Source: Nymphaea colorata
Lineage: Eukaryota > Streptophyta > Magnoliopsida > Nymphaeales > Nymphaeaceae
NCBI RefSeq assembly: GCF_008831285.2
Contig: NC_045149.1
Span: 16,857,035 to 16,921,034 of the forward strand
Length of the DNA: 64,000 nt
Reading direction: 5' to 3'
Positions 1 to 11,403 of the stretch are shown one piece after another. How positions within the stretch are numbered: the first letter of the stretch is position 1; each line of letters begins with the position of its first letter. The position numbers and the translations under genes are program-made. The notes below the pieces were generated by a model. That model searched no databases and had not been told where the DNA came from. It saw only the letters and a list, made by a program, of their open reading frames with translations.

Positions 1-1657
1 AGATCTCTGATCCAAATTCGTGATTTTAAATCCGAGTTCAACATCTTATTCGGGTTACTTATGATCAACATTTTGGCTGGAACAGATTAGACCCTTGATC
101 ATCACCCTCTAACCAGAATCCAAATTCATCAAGTTATGCCGATGAGATGGGACATAACATCTGTATCAGATTTGTTTAGAACAGGGATCTCAAATTCAAA
201 TGCAACCTCTAAATAGGGTGAGATTAGACCTCCTCATCCATATCCTTGGTGTATTGTTCTAATTCATCATCTAAACCAAATTAGATGAGACATCTCATCT
301 ACATCACAAGATTAAAATCCAAGTTCTACCTCTAAAGTTGATTTGTTTTGGGATCTAATCTAAACTATAGGTTCTAAAATGAAAACTCAACACTTAAGCC
401 GGATTAGGTTAGACCTCTGATCCAAATTTGAGATTTTAAATATGAGTTCAACATCGTATTCGGGTTTCTTATGATTAAGATTTTGGCTGGATCAGATTAT
501 ACCCCTGATCCTCGCTTTCTAACCAGAATCCAAATTCATCAAGTAAAGCTGATGAGGGACATTATGCAACATCTGTATCTGATTTGGTTAGACCTTTGTT
601 CTATAATAGGGATCTCAACATCAAATGCAACCTCTAAATAGGGTGAGATTTGACCTCCTCATCCATATCCTTGGTGTATTGTTCTAATTCATCATCTAAT
701 CAAATTAGATGAGACATGTCATCTACATCACAAGATTAAAATCCAAGTTCTACCTCTAAAATTGATTTGTTTTGGGATCTAATCTAAACTATAGGTTCTA
801 AAATGAAAACTCAACACTTAAGCCGGATTAGGTTAGACCTCTGATCCAAATTTGAGATTTTAAATACGGGTTCAACATCGTATTCGGGTTTCTTATGATT
901 AAGATTTTGGCTGGATCAGATTATACCCCTGATCCTCGCTTTCTAACCAGAATCCAAATTCATCAAGTAAAGCTGATGAGGGACATTATGCAACATCTGT
1001 ATCTGATTTGGTTAGACCTTTGTTCTATAATAGGGATCTCAACATCAAATGCAACCTCTAAATAGGGTGAGATTTGACCTCCTCATCCATATCCTTGGTG
1101 TAGTGTTCTCATTCAACATCTAAACCAGATCAGATGAGACCTCTGATCTACATCTAAAGCGGATTTGTTTTGAGATCCAATCAAAACTATAGGTTCTAAA
1201 CCCAAATTCAACACTTAAACTAGATCAGATTAGACCTTTGATATAATTCTAGATTTTAAATCCGAGTTCAACATTGTATTCGGGTTACTTATGATCAACA
1301 TTTTGGCTGGATTGGATTAGACCCCTGATCCTCGCCCTCCATCCATAGTCCAAATTCATCAAGTAAAGCCGATGAGATGAGACATTATCCAACATATGTA
1401 TCAAATTTGATGAGACGTTTGTTTTAGAACAGGGATCTCAAGTTCAAACGCAACCTCTAAATAGGTTGAGATTAGACCTCCTCATCCATATCCTTGGTGT
1501 AATGTTCTCATTCAACATCTAAATCAGATCATACGAGACCTCTGATCTACATCACAAGATTAAAATCCAAGTTCTTCCTTTAAAGGGGATTTGTTTTGGG
1601 ATTTAATTGAAACTATACGTTTTAAACCCAAATTCAACAGTTAAACCGAATAAGATT
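1..1657. repeat. Satellite HOR unit 1, tetramer A-B-B'-C
   Basis: Monomers start at 1 (A, 410 bp), 411 (B, 424 bp), 835 (B', 397 bp) and 1232 (C, 426 bp). B' lacks about 27 bp that B carries between GATCTACATC and TAAAG. The 3' end of this B (TCTAAAATGAAAACTC) looks like the end of monomer A, unlike B in the other two tetramers. Confidence 0.9.
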
Positions 1658-2890
1658 AGATCTCTGATCCAAATTCGTGATTTTAAATCCGAGTTCAACA
1701 TCTTATTCGGGTTACTTATGATCAACATTTTGGCTGGAACAGATTAGACCCTTGATCATCACCCTCTAACCAGAATCCAAATTCATCAAGTTATGCCGAT
1801 GAGATGGGACATAACATCTGTATCAGATTTGTTTAGAACAGGGATCTCAACATCAAATGCAACCTCTAAATAGGGTGAGATTTGACCTCCTCATCCATAT
1901 CCTTGGTGTATTGTTCTAATTCATCATCTAAACCAAATTAGATGAGACATCTCATCTACATCACAAGATTAAAATCCAAGTTCTACCTCTAAAGTTGATT
2001 TGTTTTGGGATCTAATCTAAACTATAGGTTCTAAAATGAAAACTCAACACTTAAGCCGGATTAGGTTAGACCTCTGATCCAAATTTGAGATTTTAAATAT
2101 GAGTTAAACATTGTATTCGGGTTTCTTATGATTAAGATTTTGGCTGGATCAGATTATACCCCTGATCCTCGCTTTCTAACCAGAATCCAAATTCATCAAG
2201 TAAAGCTGATGAGGGACATTATGCAACATCTGTATCTGATTTGGTTAGACCTTTGTTCTATAATAGGGATCTCAACATCAAATGCAACCTCTAAATAGGG
2301 TGAGATTTGACCTCCTCATCCATATCCTTGGTGTAGTGTTCTCATTCAACATCTAAACCAGATCAGATGAGACCTCTGATCTACATCTAAAGCGGATTTG
2401 TTTTGGGATCCAATCAAAACTATAGGTTCTAAACCCAAATTCAACACTTAAACTAGATCAGATTAGACCTTTGATATAATTCTAGATTTTAAATCCGAGT
2501 TCAACATTGTATTCGGGTTACTTATGATCAACATTTTGGCTGGATCGGATTAGACCCCTGATCCTCGCCCTCCATCCATAGTCCAAATTCATCAAGTAAA
2601 GCCGATGAGATGAGACATTATCCAACATATGTATCAAATTTGATGAGACGTTTGTTTTAGAACAGGGATCTCAAGTTCAAACGCAACCTCTAAATAGGTT
2701 GAGATTAGACCTCCTCATCCATATCCTTGGTGTAATGTTCTCATTCAACATCTAAATCAGATCATACGAGACCTCTGATCTACATCACAAGATTAAAATC
2801 CAAGTTCTTCCTTTAAAGGGGATTTGTTTTGGGATTTAATTGAAACTATACGTTTTAAACCCAAATTCAACAGTTAAACCGAATAAGATT
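1658..2890. repeat. Satellite HOR unit 2, trimer A-(B/B')-C
   Basis: Monomers start at 1658 (410 bp), 2068 (397 bp) and 2465 (426 bp). The middle monomer has the B marker TATGAG near its start and the B' 27-bp deletion near its end, so it looks like a B/B' chimera. Confidence 0.9.
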
Positions 2891-4123
2891 AGATCTCTGA
2901 TCCAAATTCGTGATTTTAAATCCGAGTTCAACATCTTATTCGGGTTACTTATGATCAACATTTTGGCTGGAACAGATTAGACCCTTGATCATCACCCTCT
3001 AACCAGAATCCAAATTCATCAAGTTATGCCGATGAGATGGGACATAACATCTGTATCAGATTTGTTTAGAACAGGGATCTCAAATTCAAATGCAACCTCT
3101 AAATAGGGTGAGATTAGACCTCCTCATCCATATCCTTGGTGTATTGTTCTAATTCATCATCTAAACCAAATTAGATGAGACATCTCATCTACATCACAAG
3201 ATTAAAATCCAAGTTCTACCTCTAAAGTTGATTTGTTTTGGGATCTAATCTAAACTATAGGTTCTAAAATGAAAACTCAACACTTAAGCCGGATTAGGTT
3301 AGACCTCTGATCCAAATTTGAGATTTTAAATATGAGTTCAACATCGTATTCGGGTTTCTTATGATTAAGATTTTGGCTGGATCAGATTATACCCCTGATC
3401 CTCGCTTTCTAACCAGAATCCAAATTCATCAAGTAAAGCTGATGAGGGACATTATGCAACATCTGTATCTGATTTGGTTAGACCTTTGTTCTATAATAGG
3501 GATCTCAACATCAAATGCAACCTCTAAATAGGGTGAGATTTGACCTCCTCATCCATATCCTTGGTGTAGTGTTCTCATTCAACATCTAAACCAGATCAGA
3601 TGAGACCTCTGATCTACATCTAAAGCGGATTTGTTTTGGGATCCAATCAAAACTATAGGTTCTAAACCCAAATTCAACACTTAAACTAGATCAGATTAGA
3701 CCTTTGATATAATTCTAGATTTTAAATCCGAGTTCAACATTGTATTCGGGTTACTTATGATCAACATTTTGGCTGGATCGGATTAGACCCCTGATCCTCG
3801 CCCTCCATCCATAGTCCAAATTCATCAAGTAAAGCCGATGAGATGAGACATTATCCAACATATGTATCAAATTTGATGAGACGTTTGTTTTAGAACAGGG
3901 ATCTCAAGTTCAAACGCAACCTCTAAATAGGTTGAGATTAGACCTCCTCATCCATATCCTTGGTGTAATGTTCTCATTCAACATCTAAATCAGATCATAC
4001 GAGACCTCTGATCTACATCACAAGATTAAAATCCAAGTTCTTCCTTTAAAGGGGATTTGTTTTGGGATTTAATTGAAACTATACGTTTTAAACCCAAATT
4101 CAACAGTTAAACCGAATAAGATT
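2891..4123. repeat. Satellite HOR unit 3, trimer A-(B/B')-C
   Basis: Monomers start at 2891, 3301 and 3698 with lengths 410, 397 and 426 bp. It has the same chimeric middle monomer as unit 2 and is almost identical to it. Confidence 0.9.
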
Positions 4124-5781
4124 AGATCTCTGATCCAAATTCGTGATTTTAAATCCGAGTTCAACATCTTATTCGGGTTACTTATGATCAACATTTTGGC
4201 TGGAACAGATTAGACCCTTGATCATCACCCTCTAACCAGAATCCAAATTCATCAAGTTATGCCGATGAGATGGGACATAACATCTGTATCAGATTTGTTT
4301 AGAACAGGGATCTCAAATTCAAATGCAACCTCTAAATAGGGTGAGATTAGACCTCCTCATCCATATCCTTGGTGTATTGTTCTAATTCATCATCTAAACC
4401 AAATTAGATGAGACATCTCATCTACATCACAAGATTAAAATCCAAGTTCTACCTCTAAAGTTGATTTGTTTTGGGATCTAATCTAAACTATAGGTTCTAA
4501 AATGAAAACTCAACACTTAAGCCGGATTAGGTTAGACCTCTGATCCAAATTTGAGATTTTAAATATGAGTTCAACATCGTATTCGGGTTTCTTATGATTA
4601 AGATTTTGGCTGGATCAGATTATACCCCTGATCCCCGCTTTCTAACCAGAATCCAAATTCATCAAGTAAAGCTGATGAGGGACATTATGCAACATCTGTA
4701 TCTGATTTGGTTAGACCTTTGTTCTATAATAGGGATCTCAACATCAAATGCAACCTCTAAATAGGGTGAGATTTGACCTCCTCATCCATATCCTTGGTGT
4801 ATTGTTCTAATTCAACATCTAAACCAAATTAGATGAGACCTCTCATCTACATCACAAGATTAAAATCCAAGTTCTACCTCTAAAGTTGATTTGTTTTGGG
4901 ATCTAATCTAAACTATAGGTTCTAAACCCAAAATTCAACACTTAAGCCAGATTAGGTTAGACCTCTGATCCAAATTTGAGATTTTAAATACGGGTTCAAC
5001 ATCGTATTCGGGTTTCTTATGATTAAGATTTTGGCTGGATCAGATTATACCCCTGATCCTCGCTTTCTTACCAGAATCCAAATTCATCAAGTAAAGCTGA
5101 TGAGGGACATTATGCAACATCTGTATCTGATTTGGTTAGACCTTTGTTCTATAATAGGGATCTCAACATCAAATGCAACCTCTAAATAGGGTGAGATTTG
5201 ACCTCCTCATCCATATCCTTGGTGTAGTGTTCTCATTCAACATCTAAACCAGATCAGATGAGACCTCTGATCTACATCTAAAGCGGATTTGTTTTGGGAT
5301 CCAATCAAAACTATAGGTTCTAAACCCAAATTCAACACTTAAACTAGATCAGATTAGACCTTTGATATAATTCTAGATTTTAAATCCGAGTTCAACATTG
5401 TATTCGGGTTACTTATGATCAACATTTTGGCTGGATCGGATTAGACCCCTGATCCTCGCCCTCCATCCATAGTCCAAATTCATCAAGTAAAGCCGATGAG
5501 ATGAGACATTATCCAACATATGTATCAAATTTGATGAGACGTTTGTTTTAGAACAGGGATCTCAAGTTCAAACGCAACCTCTAAATAGGTTGAGATTAGA
5601 CCTCCTCATCCATATCCTTGGTGTAATGTTCTCATTCAACATCTAAATCAGATCATACGAGACCTCTGATCTACATCACAAGATTAAAATCCAAGTTCTT
5701 CCTTTAAAGGGGATTTGTTTTGGGATTTAATTGAAACTATACGTTTTAAACCCAAATTCAACAGTTAAACCAAATAAGATT
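4124..5781. repeat. Satellite HOR unit 4, tetramer A-B-B'-C
   Basis: Monomers start at 4124 (410 bp), 4534 (425 bp), 4959 (397 bp) and 5356 (426 bp). B carries TATGAG and B' carries TACGGG at the same offset, so the two middle monomers can be told apart. Confidence 0.9.
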
Positions 5782-7014
5782 AGATCTCTGATCCAAATTC
5801 GTGATTTTAAATCCGAGTTCAACATCTTATTCGGGTTACTTATGATCAACATTTTGGCTGGAACAGATTAGACCCTTGATCATCACCCTCTAACCAGAAT
5901 CCAAATTCATCAAGTTATGCCGATGAGATGGGACATAACATCTGTATCAGATTTGTTTAGAACAGGGATCTCAACATCAAATGCAACCTCTAAATAGGGT
6001 GAGATTTGACCTCCTCATCCATATCCTTGGTGTATTGTTCTAATTCATCATCTAAACCAAATTAGATGAGACATCTCATCTACATCACAAGATTAAAATC
6101 CAAGTTCTACCTCTAAAGTTGATTTGTTTTGGGATCTAATCTAAACTATAGGTTCTAAAATGAAAACTCAACACTTAAGCCGGATTAGGTTAGACCTCTG
6201 ATCCAAATTTGAGATTTTAAATATGAGTTCAACATCGTATTCGGGTTTCTTATGATTAAGATTTTGGCTGGATCAGATTATACCCCTGATCCTCGCTTTC
6301 TAACCAGAATCCAAATTCATCAAGTAAAGCTGATGAGGGACATTATGCAACATCTGTATCTGATTTGGTTAGACCTTTGTTCTATAATAGGGATCTCAAC
6401 ATCAAATGCAACCTCTAAATAGGGTGAGATTTGACCTCCTCATCCATATCCTTGGTGTAGTGTTCTCATTCAACATTTAAACCAGATCAGATGAGACCTC
6501 TGATCTACATCTAAAGCGGATTTGTTTTGGGATCCAATCAAAACTATAGGTTCTAAACCCAAATTCAACACTTAAACTAGATCAGATTAGACCTTTGATA
6601 TAATTCTAGATTTTAAATCCGAGTTCAACATTGTATTCGGGTTACTTATGATCAACATTTTGGCTGGATCGCATTAGACCCCTGATCCTCGCCCTCCATC
6701 CATAGTCCAAATTCATCAAGTAAAGCCGATGAGATGAGACATTATCCAACATATGTATCAAATTTGATGAGACGTTTGTTTTAGAACAGGGATCTCAAGT
6801 TCAAACGCAACCTCTAAATAGGTTGAGATTAGACCTCCTCATCCATATCCTTGGTGTAATGTTCTCATTCAACATCTAAATCAGATCATACGAGACCTCT
6901 GATCTACATCACAAGATTAAAATCCAAGTTCTTCCTTTAAAGGGGATTTGTTTTGGGATTTAATTGAAACTATACGTTTTAAACCCAAATTCAACAGTTA
7001 AACCGAATAAGATT
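5782..7014. repeat. Satellite HOR unit 5, trimer A-(B/B')-C
   Basis: Monomers start at 5782, 6192 and 6589 (410, 397 and 426 bp). The middle monomer again has a B-type start and a B'-type end. Confidence 0.9.
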
Positions 7015-8672
7015 AGATCTCTGATCCAAATTCGTGATTTTAAATCCGAGTTCAACATCTTATTCGGGTTACTTATGATCAACATTTTGGCTGGAACAGA
7101 TTAGACCCTTGATCATCACCCTCTAACCAGAATCCAAATTCATCAAGTTATGCCGATGAGATGGGACATAACATCTGTATCAGATTTGTTTAGAACAGGG
7201 ATCTCAAATTCAAATGCAACCTCTAAATATGGTGAGATTAGACCTCCTCATCCATATCCTTGGTGTATTGTTCTAATTCATCATCTAAACCAAATTAGAT
7301 GAGACATCTCATCTACATCACAAGATTAAAATCCAAGTTCTACCTCTAAAGTTGATTTGTTTTGGGATCTAATCTAAACTATAGGTTCTAAAATGAAAAC
7401 TCAACACTTAAGCCGGATTAGGATAGACCTCTGATCCAAATTTGAGATTTTAAATATGAGTTCAACATCGTATTCGGGTTTCTTATGATTAAGATTTTGG
7501 CTGGATCAGATTATACCCCTGATCCTCGCTTTCTAACCAGAATCCAAATTCATCAAGTAAAGCTGATGAGGGACATTATGCAACATCTGTATCTGATTTG
7601 GTTAGACCTTTGTTCTATAATAGGGATCTCAAATTCAAATGCAACCTCTAAATAGGGTGAGATTAGACCTTCTCATCCATATCCTTGGTGTATTGTTCTA
7701 ATTCAACATCTAAACCAAATTAGATGAGACCTCTCATCTACATCACAAGATTAAAATCCAAGTTCTACCTCTAAAGTTGATTTGTTTTGGGATCTAATCT
7801 AAACTATAGGTTCTAAACCCAAAATTCAACACTTAAGCCAGATTAGGTTAGACCTCTGATCCAAATTTGAGATTTTAAATACGGGTTCAACATCGTATTC
7901 GGGTTTCTTATGATTAAGATTTTGGCTGGATCAGATTATACCCCTGATCCTCGCTTTCTTACCAGAATCCAAATTCATCAAGTAAAGCTGATGAGGGACA
8001 TTATGCAACATCTGTATCTGATTTGGTTAGACCTTTGTTCTATAATAGGGATCTCAACATCAAATGCAACCTCTAAATAGGGTGAGATTTGACCTCCTCA
8101 TCCATATCCTTGGTGTAGTGTTCTCATTCAACATCTAAACCAGATCAGATGAGACCTCTGATCTACATCTAAAGCGGATTTGTTTTGGGATCCAATCAAA
8201 ACTATAGGTTCTAAACCCAAATTCAACACTTAAACTAGATCAGATTAGACCTTTGATATAATTCTAGATTTTAAATCCGAGTTCAACATTGTATTCGGGT
8301 TACTTATGATCAACATTTTGGCTGGATCGGATTAGACCCCTGATCCTCGCCCTCCATCCATAGTCCAAATTCATCAAGTAAAGCCGATGAGATGAGACAT
8401 TATCCAACATATGTATCAAATTTGATGAGACGTTTGTTTTAGAACAGGGATCTCAAGTTCAAACGCAACCTCTAAATAGGTTGAGATTAGACCTCCTCAT
8501 CCATATCCTTGGTGTAATGTTCTCATTCAACATCTAAATCAGATCATACGAGACCTCTGATCTACATCACAAGATTAAAATCCAAGTTCTTCCTTTAAAG
8601 GGGATTTGTTTTGGGATTTAATTGAAACTATACGTTTTAAACCCAAATTCAACAGTTAAACCGAATAAGATT
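7015..8672. repeat. Satellite HOR unit 6, tetramer A-B-B'-C
   Basis: Monomers start at 7015 (410 bp), 7425 (425 bp), 7850 (397 bp) and 8247 (426 bp). This is the last homogeneous unit before the diverged edge. Confidence 0.9.
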
Positions 8673-10616
8673 AGATCTCTGATCCAAATTCATGATTTTA
8701 AATCCGAGTTCAACATCTTATTCGGGTTACTTATGATCAACATTTTGGCTGTAACAGATTAGACCCTTGATCATCACCCTCTAACCACAATCCAAATTTA
8801 TCAAGTTTTGCCGATGAGATGAGACATTATCCAACATTTGATGAAACCTTTGTTCTAGAGCAAGGAACTCAAATTCAAATGCAACATCTCAATATGGTGG
8901 CATTAGACCTCCTCATTCGTTTCCTTGGTGTAATGTTCTAATTCAACGTCTAAACTAAATCAGATGAGACCTCTGATTTACATCACAAGATTAAAATCCT
9001 TGTTCTTCCTCTATAGCGGATTTGTTTTGTGATCTAATTTGAACTATAGGTTGTAAACTGAAATTCAACACTTACACCAGATGAGATTAGACCTCTGATC
9101 CAAATTCGAGATTTTAAATACGAGTTCAACATCGTATTCGGGTTACTTATGTTCAACATTTTGGGTGGATCAGATTAGACTCCTTATCCTCGCCCTCTAA
9201 CCAGCTTCCAAATTCATGAAATAAAGCCGATGAGATGAGACATTATCCAACATCCGTATCATATTTGATTAGACCTTTGTTCTAGAACAGGAATCTCAAA
9301 TTCAAATGCAACATCTAAATAAGGTGAGATTAGATCTCCTCATCCATATCCTTGGTGTAATGTTCTAATTCAACATCGAAACCAGATCAGATGTGACCTA
9401 TGATCTACATCACAAGTCTAAATTCCGAGTTCTACCTCTAAAGCAGATCTGTTTTGGGATGTAATCTAAACTATAGGTTCTAAACCCGAAATTCCACACT
9501 TAAACCGGATCAGATTAGACCTTTGATCCAAATTCGTGATTTTAAATTACGAGTTCAACATCGTATTCAGGTTACTTATAATCAACATTTTGGCTACATC
9601 GGATTAGACCCCTGGTCCTTGCCCTCTGACCAGAATCCAAATTCATCATGTAAAGCCGATGAGAGACATTATCTAACATGTGTATCAGATTTGGTTAGAC
9701 CTTTGTTCTAGAAAAGGTATCTCAGCATCAAATGCAACGTCTAAATAGGGTGAGATTTGAGACCCTCATCCATATCCTTGGTGTAATGTTTTAATTCAAC
9801 ATCTAAACTGGATCAAATGAGACCTTTGATCTACATCACAAGATTAAAATCCAAGTTTTACCTCTAAAGCGGATCTTTTTTTGGATGTAATCTAAACTAT
9901 TGGTTGTAAACCCAAATTCAACACTTAAACCGGATCAAATTAGACCTCTGTTCCAAATTCGAGATTTTAAATTAGAGTTCAACATTGTATTCAGGTTCAA
10001 CATCGTATTCGGGTTAGTTATGATCGACATTTTGTTTGGATCAGATTAGACCCCTGGTCGTCGCCCTCTAACCGGAATCCAAATTCATCAAGTAAAGCCG
10101 ATGGGATGAGACATTATCCAACATATGTCTCAGATTTATTTGTTTAGACCTTTGTTCTAGAACATGGATCTCAAATTCAAATGCAACGTTTAAATAGGGT
10201 GAGATTAGACATCCTCAACCATATCCTTGGTGTAATGTTTTAATTCAACATCTAAACCAGATCATATTAGATGAGCCTTTGATCTGCATCACATAATTAA
10301 AATCCAAATTCTACCTCTAAAGCGGATTTGTTTTGGGATCTAATCCAAACTATAGGTTCTAAACCCAAATTCAACACTTAAACCAGATCAGATTAGACCT
10401 CTGATCCAAATTTGACATTTTAAATCCGAGTTCAACATCGTATTTGGGTTAGTTATGATCAACATTTTGGCTGTATTAAACCCCTGATCTCACCCTCTAA
10501 CCAGAATCCAAATTCATCGAGTAAAGTCGACGAGATGAGACATCGTCCAACATCTGTATTAGATTTGACTAGTCCTTTGTTCTAGAACAGAGATTTGAAA
10601 TTTAAATGCAATGTCT
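8673..10616. repeat. Diverged edge monomers of the satellite
   Basis: Monomers start at 8673 (416 bp), 9089 (428 bp), 9517 (425 bp) and 9942 (453 bp); a partial one runs from 10395 to about 10616. They carry many private substitutions and no higher-order grouping. The 453-bp monomer has a short internal duplication: a TTCAACAT-GTATTC block occurs twice in a row near 9978-10015. Homology to the satellite stops at about 10616, where gypsy protease sequence begins. Confidence 0.85.
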
Positions 10617-11402
10617 CTTGTTGACAGACATAATCTCCCAAGCTGCATGCTCAACATGAACATCTAACATGAAAAGTGAGGGTATTTGGGTGGCAATCAC
10701 ACAACTGGACTCCAAGTCTGTCCCCTCTTGGTTTGGATCATCCACTTCTTCTTCCACATATAGAGGTGATGGCTGGGCTGTTAATGCCTTCAAGGTCCCT
10801 TCTGGTTTTGTCCCCATGCGAACTGATGTTAAGATAATTTGGCCTTGGCCACCCTCCTTAACAAACTTCATTATCATGGTTTTGAAATCCCATGATACGG
10901 TCCCTAATGAGCTCAGCCAAGACATTCCAAGTACCATATCTACTCCACGGATTGGTAAAATATGAAGGTCCACTATGAAAGACACGTTTTGAATCGTGAC
11001 CTCTACATCCTTGCCCATCGAGTTGCAAGTGAGACATCTTCCGTCTCCCACAATTACAGCAAACGGTTCAAGTGTGCTCTCAATATTTCTCAATGCATGG
11101 GCTGCCTTTTCACTTAGAAAGTTAATACTTGAACCCGTATCCACAAGAATGGTCAACGGATGCTCCTTAATGTATCCCGTTACTCGCATGGAATATGGTA
11201 AATCGGTAATCAAGTAGTGACAGGATATGTTGGGATCCATTTGATCGTGGTAGCTTGATCCCTCAACCTGTTTACCCTTATCCGGTTCAGGTTGCTCTTT
11301 CTCTTCATCCTCTTCTATCACCACAAATAGCATCATTTCTTTGCATTTGTGTCCCTTATACCACTTTTCCTCACAGTCATAACATAACCCTTTCTTGAAT
11401 CA
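10617..11402 (-). pseudogene. Ty3/gypsy element X: gag zinc knuckle and aspartic protease, truncated
   Basis: On the minus strand a zinc knuckle (CYDC-EEKWYKGHKC) at about 11343-11385 leads into a retroviral-type aspartic protease with the active-site motif LVDTGSSINFLS and the later motif DMVLGMSWL. The protease cuts the Gag-Pol polyprotein of the element. The sequence continues to the start of the protease-RT linker and is then cut off at about 10617 by satellite DNA, so no RT follows. A TGA lies just upstream of the zinc knuckle, and the knuckle is in a different frame from the long gag frame above it. The element is therefore dead. The lineage is Ty3/gypsy by motif; no finer assignment is made. 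Confidence 0.85.
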
Positions 11403-11403
11403 C

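Larger units (their letters stand above)
1..10616. repeat. Satellite array with higher-order structure
   Basis: The first 10.6 kb is built from head-to-tail monomers of about 397-453 bp, each starting with AGAYCTYTGAT. No coding frame survives. Up to 8672 the monomers are grouped in near-identical higher-order units of three (1233 bp) or four (about 1658 bp). From 8673 the monomers are clearly more diverged, and the array ends in a partial monomer at the junction with Ty3/gypsy DNA. A homogeneous core with diverged edge monomers is typical of centromeric, pericentromeric or subtelomeric satellites; which of these applies here cannot be seen. The left end is outside the window. Confidence 0.97.

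Noticed and set aside
9523-9711. Open frame of 62 codons inside the satellite
   Set aside because: It is a chance frame in a diverged monomer; homologous positions in other monomers have stops.
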